Source: an uncultured Saprospiraceae bacterium
Lineage (GTDB): Bacteria > Bacteroidota > Bacteroidia > Chitinophagales > Saprospiraceae
DNA length: 64,000 nucleotides
NCBI GenBank assembly: GCA_905480605.1
Contig: CAJQRD010000011.1
Span: forward strand, 21,124 to 85,123
Reading direction: 5' to 3'
The notes beneath the pieces are model-generated. The model was given only the letters and a program-made list of their open reading frames with translations, was not told the origin of the DNA and made no database searches. The position numbers and the translations under genes are program-made. This document shows positions 28,575 through 38,411 of this stretch, piece after piece (within the stretch, counting starts at the first letter, position 1; each line of letters begins with the position of its first letter).

Positions 28575-29990
28575 ATGCTATTTAATACCACAGGTTTTTT
28601 AGTTTTTCTACTAGTAGTCTTGTTGCTATATTATATCATTCCACTTTCATGGAAACAGAAAAAAGGAATGCTTCTCCTAGCCAGTTATATTTTTTATGGC
28701 TTATGGAATCCACCGCTAATTATTTTGCTTTGGATTTCTACTGTTGTAGATTGGACAGCAGGTAATAAAATGGCTGCACTCAAGGATCCTAAAAAAAGGA
28801 AGTACTGGCTCTTGCTCAGTATTTTTGTGAACTTAGGTTTTCTGGCCTTTTTCAAATATGGCAATTTCTTGATGGAGAACTTCCAGATTGTTCTTGGGCT
28901 TATCGACATCAGTTACACACCACCTAAATGGGATATTTTATTACCCATGGGTATTTCCTTTTATACTTTTCAAACGATGTCATATACTATTGATTTGTAT
29001 AAGCGAAGAATGCAACCCGCAAAAACATTCCTTGACTTTGCATTGTACGTTACCTTCTTTCCACAGTTGGTTGCTGGACCAATCGTCCGTGCAGACGAAT
29101 TGATTCCACAATTTTACGCACCTAAGAAAGCTACACAACATCAATTTTTCACAGGACTACTTTTGTTGACCATTGGTCTTTTTCAAAAAACAGTCTTTGC
29201 TGATTCTTTGTTAAGTGGCGTCTCAGATACTGTCTTTGGAGCGGGCTCACTATTGTTGCCATTGGATGCATGGGTTGGCGTGTTGGCTTTTTCAGGCCAG
29301 ATATTTTTTGATTTTGCTGGTTACTCACTCTGTGCAATTGGTATCGCCATGATGCTGGGCATTCTTTTGCCTGACAACTTTAGGTATCCATATGGCAGTA
29401 TTGGCTTTTCAGAGTTTTGGCGCAAGTGGCACATCTCTCTTTCAACTTGGCTGCGCGATTATTTGTACATACCTCTGGGTGGAAATAGAAATGGATTCAC
29501 GCGCACCCAAATTAACCTGATGCTCACAATGTTATTGGGTGGCCTATGGCATGGTGCTGGGTGGACATTTGTTGTTTGGGGATTTCTACATGGTCTTTTT
29601 TTAACAGTAGAACGATTCGCGAAAAGTACCTTTAAAGTGAAAATCGAAGGAGTAGGCATGAAGCTATTTCTTGCTTTTCTAACTTTTAATTGTATTAATA
29701 TTACCTGGGTCTTTTTCCGAGCAGATGATTTTAAGAATGCTATCGATATATTGGGTTCTATGTTTTTTATTCATGGAAGCAAACCTGTTTTGATGACCAG
29801 TCATATTGTTCTCGTTTTGGCATTGATGACTTTGGTCTTCTTTGGTCATTTTGCGATGCGTAAACTGTCACTAGTCAGTGTGATAAAATCAACACCTAAA
29901 TGGCTCCTTGTATTGGCTTGGGGTATTATGATGTTTGGATTGATGATCGTACAAACTACTGGACAGCAGTTTATTTATTTTCAATTTTAA
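28575..29990 (+). CDS. MBOAT-family O-acyltransferase (AlgI/DltB type)
   Basis: A 471-residue polytopic membrane protein. It has the family start (MLFNTTGFLVFLLVVLLLYY), the KYGNFLMENF and MGISFYTFQTMSYTIDLYK segments, the FFPQLVAGPIVRADELIPQF signature and the catalytic His326 in GGLWHGAGWTFVVWG. These proteins pass acyl groups across the inner membrane to an SGNH-type partner that acetylates a polysaccharide or wall polymer. The partner gene is 9 bases upstream and appears broken, so the pathway may be inactive here. The MBOAT frame itself is intact and normal in length. Confidence 0.92.
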   Translation: MLFNTTGFLVFLLVVLLLYYIIPLSWKQKKGMLLLASYIFYGLWNPPLIILLWISTVVDWTAGNKMAALKDPKKRKYWLLLSIFVNLGFLAFFKYGNFLMENFQIVLGLIDISYTPPKWDILLPMGISFYTFQTMSYTIDLYKRRMQPAKTFLDFALYVTFFPQLVAGPIVRADELIPQFYAPKKATQHQFFTGLLLLTIGLFQKTVFADSLLSGVSDTVFGAGSLLLPLDAWVGVLAFSGQIFFDFAGYSLCAIGIAMMLGILLPDNFRYPYGSIGFSEFWRKWHISLSTWLRDYLYIPLGGNRNGFTRTQINLMLTMLLGGLWHGAGWTFVVWGFLHGLFLTVERFAKSTFKVKIEGVGMKLFLAFLTFNCINITWVFFRADDFKNAIDILGSMFFIHGSKPVLMTSHIVLVLALMTLVFFGHFAMRKLSLVSVIKSTPKWLLVLAWGIMMFGLMIVQTTGQQFIYFQF

Positions 29991-30066
29991 AAGGAGTTAT
30001 CATTTCGTATGTTTATGAAGATAACAATATAGTAGAAAGTTATTGATAGAGTCATAAAAAATACGA

Positions 30067-30930
30067 ATGGGAAAGCTATACATATTCAGAGGAAAAGCAG
30101 CAACTGGAAAAAGTGTAATTACCGATTTGGTAAGCAAGGAATTTAAAATTTGCATTCTTCGAAAAGATGATATTTATGATATGTTAGAAGCGAAGAATTT
30201 AGACCATGCAAGCAAGAATAGAATGTCCTATAATATTCTAGCAAAAATGATTAACACCAATCTTAAATCTAATAGTGAATTGATTGTAGATATTGGGTTG
30301 GCAAATACAATGTACTTTAATGAATTCTTAGACAAGATTGATTTAAGCAAATCCCTTGTAAAGAAATTTTCCGAATAGCGCATTTAGGTTGCACAAGAAA
30401 AATTAATTTTAATAACTGTTTTATTAATACGGGGTTGAATCGGCATTCTGAATTTTAGGTGTAAAAAGATTAAAAATCGTTAAAAACAATGGCATGTTTG
30501 AGCTGAAAGCGAGTTTGCGCTTGTTTAGATTTTTAATTATTTGGAACCGTTAAGAAATTCAGACAGCCTAGACTTTTTTGTTTCGTTTTTGTGGCAATGA
30601 CAAAAATGAAAGCCTTGCCGGCGAGGCAAAGTATAAATAGATAATTTACAATTGATTGTAAAATTATTTTTGATAGACTAGTGCATTTTAAATGCGCTAT
30701 TTAGTAAATTTTTATGCATTTGTAGTGACGAAGAAAAATGGAAAAGACGCATTGAAGATAGAATTCAAAACCCAACTCCAAACCAACTATTCACCTCTGC
30801 TTATGATGCCGTTGAGTATTACAGAAGTAATAAATCTGTATCAATAAAAGATGAGATTGTACTTGATAGCAGTGAAGACCTTTTATCTAATCTGGAAAAA
30901 ATAAAGAAGGAAATAGTAAGTAGGAGTTAA
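30067..30930 (+). pseudogene. P-loop kinase gene split by an inserted element
   Basis: The 5' part (30067-30370) encodes the Walker A motif GKAATGKS and an RKDD nucleotide/substrate segment, then ends early at TAG 30376. The 3' part (30706-30930) carries on in the same codon phase as KFLCICSDEEKWKRRIEDR and NPTPNQLFTSAYDAVEYY, the typical lid and C-terminal region of small AAA/zeta-like sugar or nucleotide kinases. Removing the 335-bp insert and one 7-bp target copy (342 bases) rebuilds an unbroken 173-residue frame. This copy is therefore an insertional knockout of a cytoplasmic kinase of unknown substrate. Confidence 0.85.
30371..30705. mobile_element. MITE-like element with terminal inverted repeats and 7-bp target duplication
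   Basis: AATAGCGCATTTA (30374-30386) is inverted exactly at 30689-30701, and the match extends imperfectly to 24 positions (20 identical). The element is flanked by AAATTTT at 30364-30370 and 30706-30712. It has no transposase; inside are a short GC hairpin (TTGCC/GGCAA near 30615-30629) and a palindrome-like TAATTTACAAT...ATTGTAAAATTA (near 30642-30665). It interrupts a kinase gene and shares three blocks with 18806-19077, so it belongs to a dispersed family that a transposase encoded elsewhere would have moved. Confidence 0.8.
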
Positions 30931-30988
30931 AATCTTCAGAAGTTAACTCCTACAAATACTTTACTTTATAAATACCATTAGGTAGCTT

Positions 30989-33676
30989 TTAGTTGTCGCA
31001 AGGATCACCAATACCATCATTGTCAGAATCTAAAAAGTTAATGGTTGAACCAATAGTCCAATTGGATGGCGTCACGGATTTTGCAAAATTAGTAGGCGTT
31101 CCGTGATTGGCAGTTGCGCTTAAATCTTCTATCGAATTTAGAGCCGTATTATCTGCGTTAGGTGAACCTTCATTAAACCGATAGTAGCCCACTAGTCCAG
31201 CTTCTGTTCCACTCAACTCTTTATTCATATTATCATTGATCTCTGTAATAGTTCTGGCATCATTCCAGATTCGTAGTTCATCCATACTTCCTTTCATTTT
31301 GGTGAATAAATCTGCTCTCGAACCAATAATCATAGTACCATTATTATCCGCAGGAATGGTGGTAATCGTTCCTGTTCCATTTGATGCTCCATTGAGGTAA
31401 TGGGTAATGGAATTTCCATTTTTAATAACTGCCAGATGCGCCCATTATCCTATTGCAGGTGCGTTGGTACCATTTACAAACTCTGAAGTATTGCCATCCC
31501 CTACAAGCAATCTTGGCAATCCTGAATTTTGATTTAAATAAAGATCGAAAGGAGCGGGTTGATTAGATAATGTTTTACCAAGGATTCCTACAAAATTATT
31601 AAAATCAGTCACTTTGACCCAAACTTCAAAAGTTAAATCCCCAACAAGAGAAATTTCATCAGCATCAGGCACTTCTACATTATCATCAATGCCATCAAAG
31701 CCTAAACCGATGGTAGGTATATATGGACAATTGTCTTCGACATTTAACATCCCATCCATATCAATTTCATCAGGAACAGGGGAGTTGTCACAACCATCAA
31801 TTAAGGCTGTAAAATCACTTCCATCCAATGCTTTAAATTCGGGTTCTAACTCTATGGATTTTCCCGCTTGAAAAATAACGGTCGCGGAATTTGGTACCGT
31901 ACCATTTGAAGAAATGGAATCATTAGCCAGATAAGTACCAGATACAATTGGGTCATCATTTATCACAATACTATTATTGCCAGCATTAGTATCGTCACAG
32001 TCACAGGCAGCTCCAAAGTTGTCACTGTCCCAGTTAAATTGGTTAGGATTGGCAATTCCAGGACAGTTGTCTGCTGCATCAACAAAACCATCATTATCTG
32101 TATCAGGACCAATAAAAAACTGAGCAATTCGAGACGCCCAGTTATTGGTAGGATTGTACTGTCCTGTTATCCAAAAACTTCCATTCGAAGGATCTACGGA
32201 AACACTATAATAGTCACCATAGCGATAGTGGCCATTGTTGGTTGTTCCAGTCGCCACTTCTGTTTCAGGTAAAGTCATGATACCCAAAGGGTCTGCTGCT
32301 GATCGACCCGTGTAGCGAATACTTGGAAAGATATTCGCACCATTAACTACATTATACATCAGACCGATTGCACTATCCGCATTCATAGCAATGGAAGGCA
32401 TCCAACGGCTATCGGTATCAGGTGCATACGTTCCTTCTTGGAATAGAGTCCAACTTCCCCCGCTAATTTTTCTAAATTCAAACCATCTTACGCCATGGCC
32501 ACTCCCCCCAGATGCATCTACATCAAAACAACCAACCATACTTTCATGGGTTCCAAAATTTCTATATTGTCCTCGGTTCATCATTCTAAGGAACACAACA
32601 GCAAGATTTGTAGTACTATTAGGCTGGTCAACAGAAATTGTATTTGCACTAAAAGGCGCAATATTAACGGTAATGTCCAAAGACGCAGAGGTGTTTGCTG
32701 GATTAGAAAAGTCTATATCCATCTTCCATATCTCAATTGAATTAGCATTCATATGTATTAATAACGGCGAACTTCCTAAGGGAGCCATCGCTGCACCGTC
32801 CACATCTAATGGGAGATAATGAAAACCATATGCATTATCCGGTAAAGTTAACCGTTGGGCGTTATTTGCTACGCCAGTTAATAATTTTGTTCGATCTAAA
32901 GCATATACAGATTGAGTAACAAAACCACCAGAAAATTCATTTACACTGATAATATAAGCATCATTCCAAATTCCAAATTTTGGAAAATCAGGAAAGTTAG
33001 GCGTATCATAAATATAGATATGCCAACAGCCTAACGGATCATTAGTTTGCGAGATTGCAACGTGTAGGTGATTTCCCGCACTTGCAAATTCACTCTTCAT
33101 CCATCGGTCTGCTTCTTGATCGTATAATACAATGGGGTCTCCAAGTCCTCCTGGGAATCCCAAATAATTATCCAAGAAGAAAGGACCGGTTAGAATATTA
33201 CCCGACTTATCAAACACTTGAAAAATGGCTCCTGAATTACCATTGACCATTTGAATGAGGTGATTAGGACCTACATCTGCGTTTACATCCGAAGGGTTTG
33301 CACCCTGAAATCCTAGCCCATCAAAAGACTGAGTAACTTGTAAATTTTGGGATGGGGGAGGTGGAGAACTTTTTTGTAATACAGGGTCTATTACATCCAA
33401 TTTACCTATAGAGTCAGGTTTCATATTCCAATAGCCATCTTCTTTTTTATTGCCTTTTTCTGGGCGCGTAATTTCATTGACGGCATTGGGGTCTTCCTTG
33501 TAATCCCTCTAAGGAACAGTCAATCCCATATAATGTCCCTGGATAGATTCAGCTCCACGAATGGATTGTTCTGAGGAATCTTTTTTAGTCGTTTGGGCGG
33601 ACAGTGTAGTACACGAAAAGAATAGAGTTATGAAGAAAAAATAGACAGTATTTATTCTGACTGCTGAAAAGAACAT
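30989..33676 (-). pseudogene. Secreted LamG-domain protein with two in-frame stop codons
   Basis: A continuous minus-strand frame from ATG 33676 to the stop at 30989 would encode about 893 residues, but TAG (33509-33511) and TAA (31445-31447) interrupt it. The leader (VYFFFITLFFSC...LSAQ) precedes the first stop. The largest uninterrupted part (33424-31448) has a beta-propeller-like region (QSFDGLGFQGANPSDVNADV, WMPSIAMNADSAIGLMYNV), a DTDNDGFVDAADNC-type thrombospondin-3 loop and the start of a LamG sandwich (GLGFDGIDDNVEVPDADEI). After the TAA the LamG continues at once (WAHLAVIKNG ... GSMDELRIWND). The TAA probably arose from CAA. No T9SS sorting domain is seen at the end (LDSDNDGIGDPCDN), so it may also be truncated. 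Confidence 0.75.
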
Positions 33677-33852
33677 TTGATAATTTAGTGACAGACTTTC
33701 TCATTTTATTTTTTTGGAGTTAAGGATTAAAGTGAATATAAAACAATTTGACATGGGGATATATTTTAACTGAATATTACATCTTCGAAATAATACCTGT
33801 GAAGTAATATTCAAGATGTATTCTAAATGGCATATACTACCAACATTGTAAA

Positions 33853-33896
33853 AAAAAACGCCAATTGCTTATTTTAATAAGTAATTGGCGTTTTTT
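33853..33896 (-). terminator. Strong bidirectional-looking hairpin terminator
   Basis: ACGCCAATTGCTTA pairs with TAAGTAATTGGCGT around a 6-base loop, with one internal mismatch. An A8 run on the left and a T6 run on the right give U-tracts on both strands. It serves the minus-strand genes ending at 33938 and may shield the pseudogene region to the left. Confidence 0.85.
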
Positions 33897-33937
33897 CAAA
33901 CCTAATTGTATGTTAGTGAATTTTTCTTTTCACAGTC

Positions 33938-34534
33938 CTATTTCTCAACTTTTGACTCAGATGCTTTTTTTAGATTGTATGTTTCAATATAATAAATAAT
34001 ATCTCTAACAGCTTGTAGTTTTTTTTCTAAAAGATGAGGAGCTGTAATCTCTGGTCTTCCATTCTTAATAGAACCTATTTCTGGATCAGTATAGCAATAG
34101 GAATAAAAAGTACTGACTAGAGCCTTCTCCATGTCAAGTACTTTGTCGTAAGTGAGAATCGACTTCACGACCAAGTTTTTATTTTCATCATTTATTAAGT
34201 ATAGATTTAGCAAATGCCAAAATGCTATTTTAATTTCATTTTTCTTTATAAGATCGAGTGCTACAGGCCAAGAATAGTTTTGAGGATAGACGATAGATCG
34301 AAATGGCTGATCAACAATTAATCGTTGTGCTTCTATACTTAAAAAAACAGAATCCTCCGTCATCGAAACACCATGTTGATATATATTGTCAATCCAGCTT
34401 TGCATATGCTCTGTTTGGATATCATCAGTTTTTATCCCATCATCTTGAGCTATTGCATAAGTAAATTGCAAACTTAAAATGAGCATAATACTCAATATCC
34501 TATAAGACACGTTGTCAGAAAACATCATTATCAT
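33938..34534 (-). CDS. Secreted protein of unknown function
   Basis: A 198-residue protein with a signal peptide (ILSIMLILSLQFTYAIAQ) and a mostly helical mature part (WPVALDLIKKNEIKIAFWH, LEKKLQAVRDIIYYIETYN). No known motif. It starts 6 bases after the stop of the 868-residue tail-fibre-like gene and ends before a strong terminator, so it is the second gene of a two-gene operon and may assist or accompany that surface protein. Another ATG two codons further in is possible as the start. Confidence 0.75.
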   Translation of the reverse strand: MIMMFSDNVSYRILSIMLILSLQFTYAIAQDDGIKTDDIQTEHMQSWIDNIYQHGVSMTEDSVFLSIEAQRLIVDQPFRSIVYPQNYSWPVALDLIKKNEIKIAFWHLLNLYLINDENKNLVVKSILTYDKVLDMEKALVSTFYSYCYTDPEIGSIKNGRPEITAPHLLEKKLQAVRDIIYYIETYNLKKASESKVEK

Positions 34535-34540
34535 TTTAAA

Positions 34541-37147
34541 TTACTCTTGATTACTTTTTGATGAATTAACTTCTTGGCTTAGATTATCTAATCTTGCTTC
34601 CAATGATTCAAACCTTAATTCTGTTTCTTTAATTTTTTGTTCAAAATTCTTTAGAACTTTAAAATAATCTCCATTGTGTATCCCAACAACAGTATTCACC
34701 AATATAGGACCGTTAGTCTCTATGTTTTCCCATGATCTACCAACGCTGTTTTTGAAATTTTCAATTGTCATGTCTGTTGGGTTTACGGCAATACCATAAC
34801 CAGGAGTTTTAGTATCTGCAACGATATAGTCGCCTGAATGAACAGGACCTAAAATCTTTACAGGTACTTGGCCCATAAAAGCAATATTATTTCCAAATGC
34901 AGTTTTGCCTTCAGTGGGTACATTTCCTAAAACAATTGGATGATGCGATACAACCATGACCTGCTCCGCGTTGGATATATCCTTAGATATTTTCCCACCT
35001 GTTACACCAACAATATCTCCTGGATTAATGGCTTCAGTTGGATCTATACGTTCTAACCATTCTGCATAATCACCATTGCCAGAACTGTATTCAACACCTA
35101 TAGCTCCATAAGCTTTTACGGCTTTTGCTATTTCACCCTTAAAGTGATATCGTGCGTGTAACTTATCAGTTGTGCTTTTAATCGCTCCTACCAATCCGAA
35201 TAAATAAACGGGATTTAAATAATCTACGGCCCAATCACTTATTGATACAGCTCTAATGGATCCCATTTTTGAATCTGCACTATCTGTAAAACGAATAAAT
35301 TCATTTTCATTATCCAAAGGAGCGCCACCATTATCATTCAGACATAAGCTTGGGATACCCCAAAAATCAAGATCGTATAGATTGATTGCTGCGATATCGG
35401 GATCTAAAAAACCATTAATAATGGCAAGATCAATATCTCCAATTTCAGGAATAAATGGTATTGAAGGTGTACTAGGCAGAGATAAACTAACATCTAACGG
35501 AGAAGGAAGTGGTAGTGTAACTGCAGGCAATGCTATAGCAGGAATACTATTGGGTAGTTGTGCATTTATAAAATCAATAAGCAAATTTCCTACGCCGATT
35601 GTTAACCCGGCAATAAGCTGTATGTCAGCTTCAATTCCCTCAACTACAATTTCTGTAAGATTGATCAACTTGGCAGCAGGAAGTGCTTCACAACCTATTA
35701 GTGACCTGATACTATCAATTTGTGAAGCAGTCAATAATACAGGCAAAGGGGGAACTCCATTGTTGGCTTTAATTTTTCCTAATTTAATTTTCAATCCATC
35801 ACCGCTCGTCGAATTGGTATTGGTAAATGTTGCAAGATAATCACCATCTGGTATGTCCTTTGTTACAGATATTTTATCATTAAAAGTTGTTGCCCCATCT
35901 ACGTTTAATGTAGTATTAAGGTCAGTAGCACCATCTACAACTAATGTGCTGTTTAGATCAGTAGCCCCATCTACATTTAATGTACTATTTAAATCTGTTG
36001 CGCCATCAACAACTAGTGTGCTGTTTAAATCAGTTGTGCCATCGATGTTTACATTGTCATTAAAATCTGAAAGTCCATCTACGCTAAGATCACTTTTTAA
36101 AGTTGTATTGCCATCTACATTTACGGTACTATTTAAATCAGTAGCACCGTCTACATTAAGATCACTGTTTAGAACAGAAATACCATCAACAGCAAGGGCT
36201 TTATCCATCTGCACGTCTCCTTGGAAAGTTGCTAGATTCATACCCGAGCCTCCAATTGTTGTTGGACCATCAATTGTTGTAGTCCCACCTTCTGTGTTAA
36301 GAAACACATCTTTTTTTACCGTGATATCCATTCCAATAATTGCACTTCCTCCTACATCGAGACCTCCTTCTAACTTAAGCTCTCCATCCTCAGTTATTCT
36401 CATGCGTTCTATATCGTCAGTTACAAACACAAGTGGTTCATAGTCCGTCGTTCCCAGTACAGCTGGCCATCCATGTTGAGTTGTGTTTTTATTTCCTTTT
36501 AATGACCAGACAGAACCGCCAGACGGACTTCCATTGTTACCGCCGCCATTACCGTTACCTGAAGATTCATTTCCTATGGCATCATATAGATCTATTGCTA
36601 TTGAATCAATAACATTATCCACATAAATCTTTGTTACAGCATCTTGGTCGGCAATTGGATCTGCTAGATTTTGAATAATGTTATTAGCAGCAGAGGGATC
36701 TATAGATAAAACTTCTTCAAGGGTTTGCATTTCATTTGCATTGCTGCAATCAATCTCAACAAAGTGTGTAATTCCCCCTTCAGTGATATATAAAGAGTCT
36801 CCAGTAGTTAGCAATTGAGATATTTGTTCATTTGTATTATCTTTATCATTATCAGTTAACCAAGTTGTCCCATCATAAATATAGAAGGCGTGTTCTGTGA
36901 GATCATACACCATTAATCCTTCTACTGGATTTGCAATATTTACCCTTTGTGTAGAGTTCATACGGGGGATAAGTACTCCCTTCGTCTGGCTATCATATTC
37001 TATTAGAGCACTGTCGTTCTGACCGATAGCAAATGTTGATAAAACTAAAAACAGGCACAATGAGAACCCACGTTTGATAATAGAATTGTAATAAGAAAAA
37101 TGAGCAATTATTGATTGTAATTGAAATTCAGGAGAATGTAGTTTCAT
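34541..37147 (-). CDS. Tail-fibre-like surface protein with 12-residue repeats
   Basis: An 868-residue secreted protein. After the leader comes a module common in Bacteroidota surface proteins (GVLIPRMNSTQRVNIANP, then GLMVYDLTEHAFYIYDG). A Gly/Asn-rich linker and an ERMRITEDGELKLEGG motif lead into about nine tandem 12-residue repeats of the type VDGATDLNSTLN (about residues 309-425). A Pro-rich hydrophobic stretch follows, then a domain with DYAEWLERIDP and GDIVGVTGGKISKD resembling the chaperone/autoprotease-type ends of phage fibres (Peptidase_G2/S74-like, tentative), and a terminal coiled coil (KNFEQKIKETELRFESLEAR). It probably forms trimeric stalks. No T9SS sorting domain is apparent. 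The alternative Met four residues in from the leader does not change this. Confidence 0.75.
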   Translation of the reverse strand: MKLHSPEFQLQSIIAHFSYYNSIIKRGFSLCLFLVLSTFAIGQNDSALIEYDSQTKGVLIPRMNSTQRVNIANPVEGLMVYDLTEHAFYIYDGTTWLTDNDKDNTNEQISQLLTTGDSLYITEGGITHFVEIDCSNANEMQTLEEVLSIDPSAANNIIQNLADPIADQDAVTKIYVDNVIDSIAIDLYDAIGNESSGNGNGGGNNGSPSGGSVWSLKGNKNTTQHGWPAVLGTTDYEPLVFVTDDIERMRITEDGELKLEGGLDVGGSAIIGMDITVKKDVFLNTEGGTTTIDGPTTIGGSGMNLATFQGDVQMDKALAVDGISVLNSDLNVDGATDLNSTVNVDGNTTLKSDLSVDGLSDFNDNVNIDGTTDLNSTLVVDGATDLNSTLNVDGATDLNSTLVVDGATDLNTTLNVDGATTFNDKISVTKDIPDGDYLATFTNTNSTSGDGLKIKLGKIKANNGVPPLPVLLTASQIDSIRSLIGCEALPAAKLINLTEIVVEGIEADIQLIAGLTIGVGNLLIDFINAQLPNSIPAIALPAVTLPLPSPLDVSLSLPSTPSIPFIPEIGDIDLAIINGFLDPDIAAINLYDLDFWGIPSLCLNDNGGAPLDNENEFIRFTDSADSKMGSIRAVSISDWAVDYLNPVYLFGLVGAIKSTTDKLHARYHFKGEIAKAVKAYGAIGVEYSSGNGDYAEWLERIDPTEAINPGDIVGVTGGKISKDISNAEQVMVVSHHPIVLGNVPTEGKTAFGNNIAFMGQVPVKILGPVHSGDYIVADTKTPGYGIAVNPTDMTIENFKNSVGRSWENIETNGPILVNTVVGIHNGDYFKVLKNFEQKIKETELRFESLEARLDNLSQEVNSSKSNQE
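35870..36215 (-). repeat. 36-bp tandem repeat region inside the tail-fibre-like gene
   Basis: About nine in-frame 36-bp units, each coding a variant of VDGATDLNSTLN. Units differ at several bases, and the middle ones are the most alike, which points to recent duplication or recombination. Copy number may vary between strains. Confidence 0.8.
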
Positions 37148-37601
37148 GATGTTAAATGGTGTTTTTATTAAAAATACCCTCTAACTATAAATCATTACAA
37201 TTTAAGATGTGTTTTGAACTAAGGGTTAGAGACCAATATACATTATTATTAATGGTTGAATAAAAATATGATGCTTTGTGTAAGAAAATAGCATAATGTT
37301 CTTGACATTGTTCTTAAAATGGCTGTATTGCTCTACTAGGTATTCTTTTAAACATTAAAGGAAACTCATCTACTTTTCTATTTTAAATAGCATTTTTATA
37401 AAACAGATTTACGATGCTAATGTGTAGATAATTGAATAGAAACAATATTAAGATTAGAAGCCTAATCTTATTTTTTCGCTATTTTGGCAATCTGAATGTG
37501 GCACCTGTCAAGTATCTGGGGTTTTATTTTGATTTCAGATACTATAAAAGAGGTTTATACGGAAGTTGGTTTGATATTTAGGTGTTAGACAAAAATAAGC
37601 G
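37148..37601. other. Intergenic region without recognised features
   Basis: AT-rich divergent spacer of about 450 bases. No coding frame or strong hairpin seen; it should contain promoters for both flanking genes. Confidence 0.5.
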
Positions 37602-38411
37602 ATGCAAGAAAGACATAAAGACAGAAAGCAATATTTTATTGAGCAGGGAATTACTACTAGGAAATATGTAGTCCCTTATATATCAGAATTCAAATCGGTC
37701 ACTGATAAATTAAGAGTACTTGAAATAGGCTGCGGTGAAGGTGGAAATTTAATACCATTTTTGGAAATAGGATGTGAAGTTGTAGGTGTCGATCTGAACA
37801 GCAAGCAAATTGCGAATGCAAGAGGATTTATAAAAGAGAATTATCAGGATTCGAAAGTTACCTTATTGGATCAAAATATTTATGAACTAGGGACTAATGA
37901 AATAGGTAGTTTTGATATTGTAATGCTAAGAGATGTTATCGAGCATATCCCCAATCAAGCTAAATTTTTCAAGCATTTAAAATCTTTTCTAAAGCCGGAC
38001 GGGGTTGTCTTTTTTGGATTTCCTCCTTGGTGTATGCCATTTGGAGGACATCAACAGGTTTGCAAAAGCAAGTTCCTTAGTAAGCTGCCTTACTTTCATC
38101 TTCTTCCTTACCCATTGTATAAATTTGTACTGAAGATATTCGGCGAGACAAACCATAAAATTGAATCCTTAATTGAAATAAAAGATACAGGAATTGGAAT
38201 TAGTAAATTTCAACGATTGGTTAAAAAAGAAAATTATACTTTCCTAAAGAAGACATTTTATCTAATTAATCCAAATTATGAAGTGAAGTTTGGTTTAAAG
38301 AAAAGGGTTCAATTCAAAGTCATTCAGGCCATTCCTTATTTAAGGGACTTTTTAACCACTTGTGTTTATTGTGTGATTACGATGAAACCTTTGCCCGACA
38401 AAAAGTTATGA
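37602..38411 (+). CDS. Class I SAM-dependent methyltransferase
   Basis: A 269-residue cytoplasmic protein. The SAM-binding motif I is VLEIGCGEGGNLIPFLEIG (about residues 46-64), with the acidic end of strand 2 in EVVGVDLNSKQ and the motif DIVMLRDVIEHIPNQAKFF typical of Methyltransf_11 enzymes. The C-terminal part (CMPFGGHQQVCKSKFLSK) resembles methyltransferases found in glycan or lipid loci, but the substrate is unknown. The gene stands alone; a 627-base spacer follows. Confidence 0.88.
   Translation: MQERHKDRKQYFIEQGITTRKYVVPYISEFKSVTDKLRVLEIGCGEGGNLIPFLEIGCEVVGVDLNSKQIANARGFIKENYQDSKVTLLDQNIYELGTNEIGSFDIVMLRDVIEHIPNQAKFFKHLKSFLKPDGVVFFGFPPWCMPFGGHQQVCKSKFLSKLPYFHLLPYPLYKFVLKIFGETNHKIESLIEIKDTGIGISKFQRLVKKENYTFLKKTFYLINPNYEVKFGLKKRVQFKVIQAIPYLRDFLTTCVYCVITMKPLPDKKL

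Noticed and set aside
30067..30378. A zeta-toxin-like short kinase as part of a toxin-antitoxin pair
   Set aside because: The short form is created by the inserted element; the rebuilt protein is a 173-residue kinase and no antitoxin gene is adjacent.
30989..33676. Stop-codon reassignment or programmed readthrough
   Set aside because: Two different stops (TAG, TAA) occur in this gene, while neighbouring genes end normally with all three stop types; a mutation or error is simpler.
35870..36215. Regularly spaced 36-bp repeats that could suggest a CRISPR array
   Set aside because: The units are contiguous with no unique spacers and encode an in-frame 12-residue repeat.
35853..36443. A + strand frame of about 196 residues with regular VAPST repeats
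   Set aside because: It is the antisense shadow of the 36-bp repeats in the minus-strand fibre gene; in-frame codon periodicity and protein family evidence favour the minus strand.
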